Positions 16,955-25,954 of a stretch of 56,835 nucleotides of DNA are shown in pieces. The notes under the pieces are model-generated. The model saw only the letters and a list, made by a program, of their open reading frames with translations. It was not told the origin of the DNA and did no database searches. Position numbers and translations under genes: made by a program. The stretch is from JAUSPI01 sp964650385 (lineage in GTDB: Bacteria > Desulfobacterota > Syntrophia > Syntrophales > JADFWA01): assembly GCA_964650385.1 (NCBI GenBank), contig CAZYTP010000005.1, forward strand, positions 1-56,835. Direction: 5' to 3'. Position 1 is the stretch's first letter, and each line of letters opens with the position of its first letter.

Positions 16955-19381
16955 TCAGTCTTCCTTCCCTCTGATCTTAGCCTTGGTTAAATTAACAATT
17001 CTTTCTGCTATCCTGTTATGCACCTTATCTACTTCATCATCCGTCAGTGTTTTATCAGGAGAACGATATGTAAACCTCAGTGCAAGACTTTTCATGCCAT
17101 CAGGGATGTTCTTCCCATAATATACATCGAAAACTACCACCTTTTCAAGCAAATCTTCGTTTTCCTCAACAACCAGGTCATGTATTCTTCCGCCCTCGAC
17201 ATCCTTGCCAACTAAAAAAGCAACATCCCTTGTGATTGATGGAAACTTGGGAATTTCCTTATAGACAGCGCTCTCAGTATTATTATAAAGGCTTGCAAGA
17301 ACGTCGAAGTCAAGCTCAAAAACGACAGCATTTCGCTTCAAATTCATCTTTTCAAGAATTTCCGGATGAACCTCCCCTACAAACCCAATTTCTTTATTAT
17401 CTACGAAAACTGCACTGGATTTCCCCGGATGGAGGAACGATACGTTAGCATTCGTTTTAAATTTTACATTTTTTATCATAAGCCCATCAAAAAGATTCTC
17501 CACACATCCTTTCAGGTCGTAAAAATCAGAAAGCAATCCTTTGAAGTACCAGAGATTGTCATACCTTGAACCTGTAATAAGTCCTGCAATCCTCTCATTT
17601 TCGAGAGGAAGCTCTCCTTTCTTTTGTAATATAAATACATTCCCTTTCTCAAATATCTTGAGATCAAAACAGCCAACATTTATATTTTTTCTCATCGTAT
17701 CAAGAAGGCCATATATTAGACCTGTTCTCATGACCGATTGATCTTCTGTGAGTGGATTTTTAATAATGATAAATTTTCTTCCTTCGTCACTTTTTTCCAG
17801 GCCAAGTATATTTGCCGACTCGGGGGTAATAAAACTATAATTTATTACCTCGGAATATCCCTGTCCGTTGAAGATATCTCTTATCTTATCTTCAAGAATC
17901 CTCTCTTTGCTCCTTATGTCAGGTCTCATAGAAACTGCCGGAAGAGATGTGGGAATACTGTCATATCCGTATATTCTAACAATTTCTTCAATTAGGTCAA
18001 TTTCCCTTGAAATATCTACCCTAAAGGTAGGTGGAGTTACATGATAATTCCCACTTTCTGCTTTATTTACAGTCATCTCCAGGTTTTTAAGGATTTTTTT
18101 TATTTCACTGGCTTTTACCTTAATTCCAAGTATTTCATTTACTTTCTTTACTCTGAGAGGAATATTCTTTACGGGTTTTATTCTCTTGGGATATTTGTCA
18201 ATATAATTCTTGTAAATCTTTCCACCCGAAAGGGCAGCAATCAACTGGGCCGCCCTGGCTGACGCCCTAACCACACCCTCGGGATCTACCCCGCGCTCGA
18301 ATCTAAAAGATGCATCCGTGCTCATCCCCAACCACTTGGAGGTCTTTCGAATCGAGGTTGGATCGAAATAAGCGCTTTCCAGAAGTATCGTTTCTGTATC
18401 GTCTATAACCTCTGAATTCAATCCCCCCATTATACCGGCAACCGCAACCGGTTTTACACCATCACATATCATCAAAGTATCGGCCCTCAGTATCCTTTCT
18501 TTTCCGTCCAGAGAAACAAATTCCTCTCCTTCTCGTGCACCACGGACACTAATCCTCCCCTCCTCGAGAAAACGAAAATCAAAAGCATGTAAGGGCTGAC
18601 CAAATTCCATCATCACAAAATTTGTTATGTCAACAATATTATTTATTGCACGCAGGCCAACGGCTTCAAGCCTCAATCGCATCCAGCGTGGAGAAGGTTT
18701 GACATTGACGTTTTTGATTAATCTGGCGGTATACCTTGGACAGAGGTCTGGATTAAGTATTTCTACAGAGGTAATGTCCGTAATATCCTCTTCCGATTCC
18801 GAAATTACTATTCCCGGATACCTGAGTTTTTTACCTGTTATGACAGCAACTTCTCTTGCAATCCCGATAATACCAAGGCAATCAGAACGGTTCGGTGTGA
18901 TTCCAATATCAAAAACAGTGTCTTTCAAGTCCAGTGCATCTGTTAAATCTTCACCCGGAGAAAGCCCTTCAGAAAGTATCATTATACCAGAAGCATCTTC
19001 CCCGAGCCCAAGTTCATCTTCAGAACAGAGCATCCCGTAAGATTTTTCTCCCCTTATTTTAGAGCTTTTAATTGTATAACCGCCCGGTATTGTAGCACCC
19101 ACCAAAGCCAGGGGAACGATATCCCCGATATTCATGTTCTTTGCACCACACACAACGGAATAAGTTTTATCTCCCGTCGTAACTTCACACAAAGAAAGTT
19201 TATCGGCACCTGGATGAGGCCTTATGGAAAGAATTTTTGCCACAACAACATTGGTAAATTCAGGACATACCTCTTTCACAGAATCCACCTCAAGCCCCGC
19301 CATGGTCAACCTGTCGGCAAGTTCTCCCGGCCTTAACTCAACATCAACATAATCTTTAAGCCATCTAAGACTGACTAACAT
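16955..19381 (-). CDS. pheT: phenylalanine-tRNA ligase beta subunit
   Basis: PheT is the large subunit of the alpha2-beta2 synthetase that charges tRNA-Phe. The 808-residue length is normal. Domains in order are an N-terminal tRNA-binding OB domain (about 40-150, FTNVVVAKILSIRPHPGADK), B3/B4 (about 210-380), B5 (about 400-475), the catalytic-like core (about 480-700) and the C-terminal anticodon-binding FDX-ACB domain (about 715-806, PSITRDVAFLV). The ATG at 19381 is preceded by AAGGGA. It lies 112 bases after pheS and 24 bases before ihfA. Confidence 0.97.
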   Translation of the reverse strand: MLVSLRWLKDYVDVELRPGELADRLTMAGLEVDSVKEVCPEFTNVVVAKILSIRPHPGADKLSLCEVTTGDKTYSVVCGAKNMNIGDIVPLALVGATIPGGYTIKSSKIRGEKSYGMLCSEDELGLGEDASGIMILSEGLSPGEDLTDALDLKDTVFDIGITPNRSDCLGIIGIAREVAVITGKKLRYPGIVISESEEDITDITSVEILNPDLCPRYTARLIKNVNVKPSPRWMRLRLEAVGLRAINNIVDITNFVMMEFGQPLHAFDFRFLEEGRISVRGAREGEEFVSLDGKERILRADTLMICDGVKPVAVAGIMGGLNSEVIDDTETILLESAYFDPTSIRKTSKWLGMSTDASFRFERGVDPEGVVRASARAAQLIAALSGGKIYKNYIDKYPKRIKPVKNIPLRVKKVNEILGIKVKASEIKKILKNLEMTVNKAESGNYHVTPPTFRVDISREIDLIEEIVRIYGYDSIPTSLPAVSMRPDIRSKERILEDKIRDIFNGQGYSEVINYSFITPESANILGLEKSDEGRKFIIIKNPLTEDQSVMRTGLIYGLLDTMRKNINVGCFDLKIFEKGNVFILQKKGELPLENERIAGLITGSRYDNLWYFKGLLSDFYDLKGCVENLFDGLMIKNVKFKTNANVSFLHPGKSSAVFVDNKEIGFVGEVHPEILEKMNLKRNAVVFELDFDVLASLYNNTESAVYKEIPKFPSITRDVAFLVGKDVEGGRIHDLVVEENEDLLEKVVVFDVYYGKNIPDGMKSLALRFTYRSPDKTLTDDEVDKVHNRIAERIVNLTKAKIRGKED

Positions 19382-19493
19382 GTTTTATTCCCTTTGATTG
19401 AAAGATAAAAATCTGACTTGAAAACCAGCATTAATTTTGAGAAGTGTTCCGTTTAAATATTGTTTTTACTGAAAGTTGACAGCCGGTTGCTTA

Positions 19494-20510
19494 CTAAAAC
19501 TGTTCCAAAAATCTCTGATCATTTTCATAAAATAATCTGATATCCGATATGCTGTATTTGAGCATGGCAATCCTCTCGACACCGAGACCAAAGGCAAATC
19601 CTGTTATTTCTTCCAGATCATAGTCAACTGACTTGAAAACTTCGGGATCAACCATGCCCGCCCCAAGGATCTCAAGCCATCCGCTCTGACCACATACACG
19701 GCATCCGGCACCACCGCAAATTATACATTGAATATCAACCTCTGCACTCGGTTCCGTGAATGGGAAGAAACTGGGACGAAATCTAAGGAGAGTCTTTCCA
19801 CCAAAGATTTTCTGGAGAAAGTACGTCAAAACACCCTTAAGGTCACTGAAGGTAATCCCTTTATCAACCCAAAGGCCCTCAATCTGGTGAAACATCGGGG
19901 TATGGGAGATGTCTGAATCGTGCCGGTAAACCTTACCTGGCGACACAATCCTGACAGGTGGCCGTTGCTTTTCCATAATCCTGATTTGAACGGGAGATGT
20001 ATGTGTACGAAGAACGATATTGTCCTCTACATAAAATGTGTCCTGCATGTCTTTGGCGGGATGATCTTGGGGAATGTTGAGGGCTTCAAAATTATAGTAG
20101 TCCAGCTCGACCTCCGGACCTTTTGCCACAGAAAAACCGAGCCCAAAAAAAATTTCACATATTTCGTCAGATACCTTAGTTATAGGATGGATTCTTCCAT
20201 ATTTCACCCCTCTGCCTGGAAGAGTTATATCGATTTTCTCATGCAGAAGTGCTTCGTATTTTCCCTGTAAAGAAATTTTTTCCAGGGTATTTTCTATCTT
20301 TACGGAAAGAGCTTCTTTTATCTCGTTTGCGAGTTTTCCCAGAAGCGGCCTTTGTTGCGGTGAGACACTCCCTATTTTACGAAGAAGTGCAGTAAGATAA
20401 CCATTTCTCCCAAGGTATTGTGTGCGTATTTCAAGGATTTCTTCTTTGCTTTTCGCAGAATTGAGTTGAGCTTCTGCTTCCTTCTGAAGCCCCACAAGAT
20501 CTTCTCTCAT
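19494..20510 (-). CDS. pheS: phenylalanine-tRNA ligase alpha subunit
   Basis: PheS is the catalytic subunit of phenylalanyl-tRNA synthetase, with 338 residues. The N-terminal coiled coil (1-90) contacts tRNA. Class II motifs are visible: motif 2 near RIVSPGKVYRHDSDISHTPMFH, the active-site segment FRPSFFPFTEPSAEVDI and motif 3 GFAFGLGVERIAML. A four-cysteine cluster (CIICGGAGCRVC) sits between motif 2 and motif 3, as in many bacterial PheS. The ATG overlaps the rplT stop in ATGA, indicating translational coupling. Confidence 0.97.
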   Translation of the reverse strand: MREDLVGLQKEAEAQLNSAKSKEEILEIRTQYLGRNGYLTALLRKIGSVSPQQRPLLGKLANEIKEALSVKIENTLEKISLQGKYEALLHEKIDITLPGRGVKYGRIHPITKVSDEICEIFFGLGFSVAKGPEVELDYYNFEALNIPQDHPAKDMQDTFYVEDNIVLRTHTSPVQIRIMEKQRPPVRIVSPGKVYRHDSDISHTPMFHQIEGLWVDKGITFSDLKGVLTYFLQKIFGGKTLLRFRPSFFPFTEPSAEVDIQCIICGGAGCRVCGQSGWLEILGAGMVDPEVFKSVDYDLEEITGFAFGLGVERIAMLKYSISDIRLFYENDQRFLEQF

Positions 20511-20866
20511 GTCGCCCGTTCACCCGTTGCAATACTGACAATTTCTGAAAATCCCATGGGATCGTTAACCGCAAGTTCTGCAAGAATTTTTCTGTCTATC
20601 TCCACTCCGACCTTGTTCATGCCATCAATCAATCTGCTGTATGAAACATTGTTCATACGGGCGGCTGCGTTTATTCTGGCTATCCATAGTTTCCTAAAGT
20701 CTCTTTTCCTCGCCTTTCTATCCCTATAGGCATACTTCATAGCCCGATCAACAGCTTCCGTAGCAGTCTTGTATAATCTGCTCCTCGCACCAAAATATCC
20801 TTTTGCCTGTTTAATGATCTTTTTTCTTCTCTTCCTGCTACTCACACTTTTTTTTACTCTCGGCAT
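20507..20866 (-). CDS. rplT: 50S ribosomal protein L20
   Basis: This 119-residue L20 is very basic (RKRRKKIIKQAKGYFGARS) and has the globular C-terminal half ARINAAARMNNVSYSRLIDG. L20 is needed early in 50S assembly. In several bacteria it also represses the infC-rpmI-rplT transcript; no L20 operator could be confirmed here. The ATG is preceded by TAGGAGATAAAG. The upstream spacer to rpmI is 172 bases and is filled by a CTAAAGT array. Confidence 0.97.
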   Translation of the reverse strand: MPRVKKSVSSRKRRKKIIKQAKGYFGARSRLYKTATEAVDRAMKYAYRDRKARKRDFRKLWIARINAAARMNNVSYSRLIDGMNKVGVEIDRKILAELAVNDPMGFSEIVSIATGERAT

Positions 20867-20940
20867 CTTTATCTCCTAATCCGGATCTACTTAAAGCAGA
20901 GAATCCAGCACGGTATTTTTAAACAACAATTCCCAAATGA

Positions 20941-21037
20941 ATCTCCAAGTAACTGGAGTGAACTAACGTGACTAAAGTTGAAAATTCTTATCCATAACCT
21001 TAGCTCACTTTAGGCACTTCAAACTTTAGGCACTTAT
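20941..21037. repeat. CTAAAGT-type degenerate array between rpmI and rplT
   Basis: The spacer carries AGTGAACTAACGTGACTAAAG and, on the other strand sense, ACTTTAGGCACTTCAAACTTTAGGCACTT in two runs. It is an imperfect inverted repeat built from units around CTAAAGTG. Related arrays are at 21843, 23900, 29991 and 45538. It lies inside an operon, so it would be transcribed and could fold. Confidence 0.6.
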
Positions 21038-21038
21038 G

Positions 21039-21236
21039 TCACGCATAAGGAATCAACTTCTTAATACTCTTTACATTTGTCTTGTCCATAATGGTAGACT
21101 TTCTCAAACCCCTTTTCTTTTTAGACGTTTTCTTCGTAAGGATATGACTGGCAAAAGCCTTTTTTCTTTTTATCTTTCCTGTTCCAGTCAGGCTAAATCT
21201 TTTGGCCGCTCCTCTGTGTGTCTTAATCTTTGGCAT
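21039..21236 (-). CDS. rpmI: 50S ribosomal protein L35
   Basis: This 65-residue L35 has MPKIKTHRGAAKRFSLTGTG at the start and a lysine-rich centre (KRKKAF, KKTSKKKRGLRKS). The ATG at 21236 follows AGGGGTGATTTG; a TTG one codon earlier is not needed. The position between infC and rplT is the universal order. Confidence 0.96.
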   Translation of the reverse strand: MPKIKTHRGAAKRFSLTGTGKIKRKKAFASHILTKKTSKKKRGLRKSTIMDKTNVKSIKKLIPYA

Positions 21237-21316
21237 CAAATCACCCCTGTCTCATTATATGAATATTTAGCACTCAAATATCAGTCATTAAAAATATTAA
21301 TTGTCTTTATAATTTT

Positions 21317-21826
21317 TTATTTTTTGGGAGATATTATCATTATCATATTTCTTCCCTCAAGCTTCGGATACTTATCAATGACACACGTATCTACCAGCTC
21401 ATCCTTTATCTCCTCCATGATCTTCCTGCCCAGATCAGTATATACTATCTCTCTTCCCCTGAACATCATGGTTATCTTTACTTTATTGTTTTGATCGAGA
21501 AATTTTTTTATATGACGAAGTTTAAACTGTAAATCATGCTCCTCAATCTTTGGTCTCACCCTGACCTCTTTTATTTGAATCGTGGCCGCACCTTTTTTAG
21601 CTACCTGATTTTTCTTACTCTGCTGATACCTGAATTTTCCATAGTCCATGATCCGGCACACAGTAGGCGAAGAACTTGGGGCAACCTCCACCAGATCCAG
21701 ACCCACCTTATCAGCCTCTACCAAGGCATCCTCCAAAGGTAATATTCCCAACTGTTTCCCTTCAGAATCAATAACTCTAACACTGTCAGCCTTGATCCCA
21801 CGATTTATTCTTAAATTCTTAGCTAT
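21317..21826 (-). CDS. infC: translation initiation factor IF-3, AUA start codon
   Basis: IF-3 binds the 30S subunit, rejects wrong initiation codons and keeps subunits apart. The conserved N-terminus AKNLRINRGIKADSVRVID is encoded upstream of the first in-frame ATG (21751). The only plausible initiation triplet is ATA at 21826-21824: a TGA lies two codons upstream, and AGGAGGTG stands at the right distance (21838-21831). This gives 169 residues, the normal length. The C-terminal half (VRPKIEEHDLQFKLRHIKKFL, about 90-110) is complete. E. coli infC uses AUU and is autorepressed because IF-3 rejects non-canonical starts; the same logic is inferred here. Annotation from the ATG would cut off 25 conserved residues. 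Confidence 0.93.
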   Translation of the reverse strand: MAKNLRINRGIKADSVRVIDSEGKQLGILPLEDALVEADKVGLDLVEVAPSSSPTVCRIMDYGKFRYQQSKKNQVAKKGAATIQIKEVRVRPKIEEHDLQFKLRHIKKFLDQNNKVKITMMFRGREIVYTDLGRKIMEEIKDELVDTCVIDKYPKLEGRNMIMIISPKK

Positions 21827-21838
21827 AAGTCACCTCCT
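21824..21838 (-). promoter_or_regulatory. infC ribosome binding site and AUA initiation codon
   Basis: On the minus strand AGGAGGTG (21838-21831) is followed by ACTT and then ATA (21826-21824). The spacing from AGGAGG is six bases. The in-frame TGA at 21832-21830 closes any upstream extension, and this decides the start. Confidence 0.85.
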
Positions 21839-21842
21839 GCTT

Positions 21843-21899
21843 TTTAGTAAACTAAAGTTATAGATAAGCATTTTCAACTTTGGACACTTTAGTTCACTC
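21843..21899. repeat. CTAAAGT-type array between thrS and infC
   Basis: TTTAGTAAACTAAAGTTAT on one arm and AACTTTGGACACTTTAGTTC on the other form an imperfect inverted repeat related to the arrays at 20941 and 29991. It fills nearly all of the spacer between the thrS stop and the infC ribosome site. Confidence 0.55.
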
Positions 21900-21900
21900 T

Positions 21901-23817
21901 CTATTCATACTTACTACACTTTTCTCTAACCAGGGAAACAAAATCAGCCACACTGGTTGATCCAAGATTTTTTCCATCCCTCTGCCTGGGAGAAACACTC
22001 TCAGAATCGATCTCTTTGTCACCGATTACCAACATATAAGGGATTTTTTGCATTTGTGCTTCCCTTATCTTGTATCCCAATTTTTCGTTTCTGAAATCCC
22101 TCTCCACCCGGATACCGGCATCGACAAGTTGCCTGTAAACTTTTTCACCGTAAGGTATATGTTTCTCGGTAACTGTAAGCAAAACCGCCTGTACCGGTGA
22201 CAACCATACAGGAAAGGCACCAACATAATGCTCAATTAACACCCCCATAAACCTTTCTATAGCACCCAGAATAACCCTGTGCAGCATAACCGGTCTATGC
22301 TTCTCACCATCAGACCCGATATAGTTGAGATCAAACCTGTCAGGCAGGGTAAAATCGCATTGTATTGTCGCACATTGCCAGCTTCTTTTCAAGGCATCCT
22401 TCAGCTTAAAGTCTATCTTGGGACCATAAAAAGCCCCGTCTCCTTCATTAATATCATAAGACATATTTTTGTCTTTAAGCGCATGTTCCAACGCTGAAGT
22501 AGCAAGCTCCCAATCCTCATCGGAACCTATCGAGTCCCCCGGTCTTGTGCTGAGTTCAACTTCATATTCAAAATTGAAAACAGCCATCGCAAAATCGACA
22601 AAATCGACAACGTCTTTGATCTCAGAATTCAACTGCTCGGGTGTACATAATATATGTGCATCATCCTGCGTAAATTGACGAGCCCTCATCAAACCGTGGA
22701 GAACCCCTGTTTTTTCATGGCGGTGAACGGTACCAAGTTCAAAATATCTGACCGGTAAGTCCCTGTAACTCCTTATCTTGGACTTGTATATCAACATGTG
22801 AGAAAGGCAGTTCATAGGCTTTATACCATAAACTTGACCCTCAATCTCGGTAAAATACATGTTTTCCTGGTAATGGTCAAAATGTCCCGATTTCTTCCAG
22901 AGTTCTTCCTTTAACATTTGAGGCCCTACAACAATTTCATACCCCCGCTTCAGGTGTTCCTTTCTTTCCCAATCCTCAATAATTGTCCTTAACATAGCCC
23001 CCTTCGGATGAAATATAATCATACCCGGTCCAACTTCTTCATTCATCTGAAAAAGGTCTAACTCTCTTCCCAATTTCCTGTGATCTCTCCTTTTTGCCTC
23101 TTCAAGTAGTAAAAGATACTCCTCAAGTTCCTCCTCAGTCGCAAAACCGGTACCATAGATGCGTTGCAACATTTTGTTTTTCTCATCCCCGCGCCAGTAA
23201 GCACCTGCAACGCCTGTCAGCTTGAATGCCTTAATCATACCTGTGGATGGTATATGTGGTCCACGACACAAATCCGTAAATCCGTCCTGTCTGTAAAGAC
23301 TCACTTCTACCACATCCTCCGGCATATCATTCAACAGCTCAACTTTGTATGATTCCCCTTTTTCCTTAAATAGCGAGATAGCCTCTTCTTTCGAGACCTC
23401 TTCACGCGTAAAGGGATAATCGGCAGATATAATTTCTCTCATTCTTTTTTCAATCTTCACCAGATCCTCAGGAGTAAAGGATTCGGAGTACTCAAAATCA
23501 TAGTAAAAACCATCAGCAATAGCAGGACCTATGCTAACTTTAACACCTTCGAAGATATCCTGTACAGCCTGAGCCATCACATGGGATATGCTGTGTCTGA
23601 GTACGGTTAAACCCTCTCCCGAGTTAACATCAACAACTATTATCGAAGAATCTTCCTTCACAGAATAACTTAAATCCACCATTTCATCATTAACTTTTGC
23701 CGCTACTGCAGAAGGCAACAACTCTTCCTTCCATGACGCAATTATCTCTTTAACGGTCAACTCTTCAGCGTGAGATACTACCGAACCATCAGGTAAGCTA
23801 AATTTGATTTTCTTCAT
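21901..23817 (-). CDS. thrS: threonine-tRNA ligase
   Basis: ThrRS charges tRNA-Thr and edits mis-charged serine. The protein has 638 residues: a TGS domain (1-61), an editing domain (about 65-225, with HSISHVMAQ and LCRGPHIPSTG as its metal-like His/Cys site), the class II core (about 245-530) and a C-terminal anticodon domain (about 540-636, VLLTVTEKHIPYG). The catalytic zinc ligands are Cys in KPMNCLSH, His in TVHRHEKTG region and a later His in HRVILGAIERF. The start MKKIKFSLPDG is at an ATG at 23817 with only a weak ribosome site. It is the first gene of the thrS-infC-rpmI-rplT-pheST-ihfA run. Confidence 0.97.
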   Translation of the reverse strand: MKKIKFSLPDGSVVSHAEELTVKEIIASWKEELLPSAVAAKVNDEMVDLSYSVKEDSSIIVVDVNSGEGLTVLRHSISHVMAQAVQDIFEGVKVSIGPAIADGFYYDFEYSESFTPEDLVKIEKRMREIISADYPFTREEVSKEEAISLFKEKGESYKVELLNDMPEDVVEVSLYRQDGFTDLCRGPHIPSTGMIKAFKLTGVAGAYWRGDEKNKMLQRIYGTGFATEEELEEYLLLLEEAKRRDHRKLGRELDLFQMNEEVGPGMIIFHPKGAMLRTIIEDWERKEHLKRGYEIVVGPQMLKEELWKKSGHFDHYQENMYFTEIEGQVYGIKPMNCLSHMLIYKSKIRSYRDLPVRYFELGTVHRHEKTGVLHGLMRARQFTQDDAHILCTPEQLNSEIKDVVDFVDFAMAVFNFEYEVELSTRPGDSIGSDEDWELATSALEHALKDKNMSYDINEGDGAFYGPKIDFKLKDALKRSWQCATIQCDFTLPDRFDLNYIGSDGEKHRPVMLHRVILGAIERFMGVLIEHYVGAFPVWLSPVQAVLLTVTEKHIPYGEKVYRQLVDAGIRVERDFRNEKLGYKIREAQMQKIPYMLVIGDKEIDSESVSPRQRDGKNLGSTSVADFVSLVREKCSKYE

Positions 23818-24227
23818 GAAAAATGTCCCAATTCAGAAAAATGTACACACATTTTAAACCTGATACGGATCTGCCTGAGGCAGACAACCAAAAAAGTTCA
23901 AAAAGTGTATAAAGTAAGCTAAAGTTTACTGATTGTTTGAGGCGATACCCGCACATACACAAAAAACGCAAATATCACAGACAAAAACCCTTCTTCATCA
24001 GACAGGCACCTGATAATACCTGTATTTAAATAAAGGGCATCGCTGGTTTGAAACTTGCTGATGCCCCTTTCAATTCACCACGTGTCGAGACTTCTGAAAA
24101 AGGTCTCACCTTGAGGAGATATCCCTCTGAACACTTAGTTAATTCAATAGTTTACGAGATTCATCGCCGATGAATTCTGAGACGCCTAAAAGTTCCTCAA
24201 ACATTTCCTACAACTGTTAACTATAAA
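23818..24227. other. thrS 5' spacer: hairpins and array, no gene
   Basis: These 410 bases separate tRNA-Val from thrS on the minus strand. They hold a perfect hairpin TCTGCC-TGA-GGCAGA (about 23871-23885), a short CTAAAGT-type array (about 23896-23930), a terminator-like hairpin (24026-24067) and one copy of a repeat that flanks the tRNA (about 24095-24128). No T-box specifier or antiterminator consensus was recognised. Confidence 0.5.
24026..24067 (-). terminator. hairpin with T-rich tail after tRNA-Val, upstream of thrS
   Basis: On the minus strand GGGCATC...GATGCCC forms a stem around a loop of roughly 18 bases and is followed by TTTATTTAAAT. It lies about 160 bases beyond the tRNA 3' end and about 210 bases before thrS, so it may end the tRNA transcript or attenuate thrS. 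Confidence 0.5.
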
Positions 24228-24304
24228 TGGTAGGCACGCAGGGATTTGAACCCTGGACCCCCACCGTGTCAAGGTGATGCTCTCCCCCTGAGCTACGTGC
24301 CTAC
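24228..24304 (-). tRNA. tRNA-Val (anticodon GAC)
   Basis: The minus-strand sequence begins GTAGGCA and ends TGCCTAC plus an encoded CCA, giving a seven-pair acceptor stem and a 77-base gene. The D-arm contains AGCTCAGGGGGAGAGC, the anticodon loop is TTGACAC (anticodon GAC, codon GUC), and the T-arm has GGGTTCAAATCCC. All arms pair well. Confidence 0.96.
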
Positions 24305-24307
24305 AGA

Positions 24308-24341
24308 CTTTCAAAAAAGATTCCACCTTGAGTGGATATCC
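24308..24341. repeat. direct repeat flanking tRNA-Val (partner at 24095-24128)
   Basis: The two copies share CACCTTGAG, then GATATCCCTC, with preceding AAAAAG. One copy lies on each side of the tRNA gene, about 210 bases apart. This looks like the spacer left by an ancestral tandem tRNA array or a duplication. Confidence 0.5.
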
Positions 24342-24544
24342 CTCAAATTCTAATGGGTTTCAAGACATTTGCAGATCCTGTAAATATCTTACATTAAATC
24401 CGCCACTGATTAACAATAAAGCATTTTTATGTCAAGATAAATATTGGGCAAGCAAAGCAGTCAGGCATCAGTAAAAAAGCTGGGGCGAAGACCGTTTTTC
24501 TCTGTCGTGCCGATCCCTGAATGCTAACTGCTGATTGTTCACAA

Positions 24545-25087
24545 TTACCCAGTACTATTATTTATGAATTTCACCCCTTTGGTCACATAATGCAGGCCGG
24601 AAACAATTGTAAAAAACGCTGTAGCCCAATAAACTACTTCAATCAACTGCCAATAAGAACTTCCCGGTAAATACCTTAACACAAGGACAGAAAAAACAGA
24701 TAAAAGTTGAAACACTGTTGTTACCTTACCTACAAAAGCAGGACGAACATCAAAAGGAATAGACATAGAAGACAGCACTGAAACACCAATTAATATAATA
24801 AAATCCCTGCTTACGACAATCACGGCAAGCCAGGAAGGAATCATTCCAAGGATTGCTAAAGTCACATAAGAACTGGTAATCAGAGCCTTATCGGCCAGTG
24901 GATCCATATATGAACCCAAAACTGTTTTTTGTTTCAATATCCTTGCAAGAAAACCATCAACGGCATCAGTAATGCCCGCAACGATAAAAACAATAAGTGC
25001 ATTAAAAAACAAACCCTGAATCAAGAATATAACAAGAACAGGAACAAGGAATATTCTTATCAGGGTTAAAAAATTTGGTATATTCAT
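24545..25087 (-). CDS. pgsA: CDP-diacylglycerol-glycerol-3-phosphate 3-phosphatidyltransferase
   Basis: PgsA makes phosphatidylglycerol phosphate from CDP-diacylglycerol and glycerol 3-phosphate in the inner membrane. The 180-residue protein contains the CDP-alcohol phosphotransferase motif DAVDGFLAR...GSYMDPLAD (D-X2-DG-X2-AR-X8-G-X3-D-X3-D) near residues 38-66 and has several transmembrane helices. The FecR-like gene ends only 10 bases upstream, so pgsA is probably the last gene of that envelope operon. Confidence 0.94.
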   Translation of the reverse strand: MNIPNFLTLIRIFLVPVLVIFLIQGLFFNALIVFIVAGITDAVDGFLARILKQKTVLGSYMDPLADKALITSSYVTLAILGMIPSWLAVIVVSRDFIILIGVSVLSSMSIPFDVRPAFVGKVTTVFQLLSVFSVLVLRYLPGSSYWQLIEVVYWATAFFTIVSGLHYVTKGVKFINNSTG

Positions 25088-25097
25088 CTTTTAGCTA

Positions 25098-25865
25098 CTA
25101 CAAGTCATCTCTTGACCTGTTCCAATCAACCCATTCATTCTTATCTTCTTCCCGAGTAAAATCCCGCGGTCTCTCGGCCGTACCATCTCCCTTTATGCTG
25201 ACCTGCTGCATCGATTTAAGGAGGTATGTCCACTCTTCTAATGTTACTTTTTCAGGCCCGGGAACTACTACCGGTCCCGGTATCTTTTTAGGAGCTTCGA
25301 TTCTTTTTGGTGGTTTAATAATCTTCCCACCTCCCGCAACGTACACTATACCATCGTAAACCCTTACCAGAACTGACTTATCATCTTTTACATTCATTCT
25401 ATATACAGTTCCTCTAACCCCTGCAACAGCATTTTCACAGGACACCTCAAAATTAGTTTTTACACCCAAGGTCCTGTTTACATTTGCCCAGGTCCTGCCC
25501 AGAAGTAAACGCACTTTAATATTTTCAGCCCTCAATTTTTCATTCCAGCCAATTTGAGAAATTTTAAAACAAGTATTGTCCGCAAAGCGGAGACCAGTAT
25601 TATTTTTCAAAACAATTTCCAGTCTTGATTTAGGCCCGGTATTTACCCGGTCACCACCCTTCAGGATATCTCCAACTTTTAAAGAGTGTCTTTCATTTCC
25701 ATCCCCTGGAATAACAAAGGCCGTACCCTCGAGAAGAGTTACCTTTGCCTCTTCTTTGCCGATTTTAACCACCATAAGCCTTCTGGCACAAACATCATTC
25801 GATAAGATGACAAAAATGAAAAAAACCGCACAGCACAAAAAAGTGGTTTTCTGAAAGCTTTGCAT
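25098..25865 (-). CDS. exported FecR-domain protein
   Basis: This 255-residue protein has a signal peptide (about 1-28, ending VCARR) and a FecR-type beta-rich domain (about 45-190). The family pattern is visible as LKVGDILKGGDRVNTGPKSRLEIVLKNNT, SLLRNGN-like loops are absent, and ENAVAGVRGTVYRMNV is typical of the FecR domain of exported proteins rather than sigma-factor regulators. The C-terminal tail is Pro-rich and charged. The ATG at 25865 follows GGGAG at seven bases. It sits between a lipoprotein gene and pgsA. Such proteins often bind peptidoglycan or form envelope scaffolds; the exact role is unknown. Confidence 0.8.
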   Translation of the reverse strand: MQSFQKTTFLCCAVFFIFVILSNDVCARRLMVVKIGKEEAKVTLLEGTAFVIPGDGNERHSLKVGDILKGGDRVNTGPKSRLEIVLKNNTGLRFADNTCFKISQIGWNEKLRAENIKVRLLLGRTWANVNRTLGVKTNFEVSCENAVAGVRGTVYRMNVKDDKSVLVRVYDGIVYVAGGGKIIKPPKRIEAPKKIPGPVVVPGPEKVTLEEWTYLLKSMQQVSIKGDGTAERPRDFTREEDKNEWVDWNRSRDDL

Positions 25866-25954
25866 AATCAACTCCCTGTTATACTGAGCTTTGGAAATAC
25901 GATTCTATCTTATCGCTGAACGTTGACTGCTGACAGCTAAACGCTTCCATTATT

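Noticed and set aside
23818..24227. T-box or riboswitch upstream of thrS
   Set aside because: No specifier loop or T-box consensus was found; only a terminator-like hairpin and repeats are visible.
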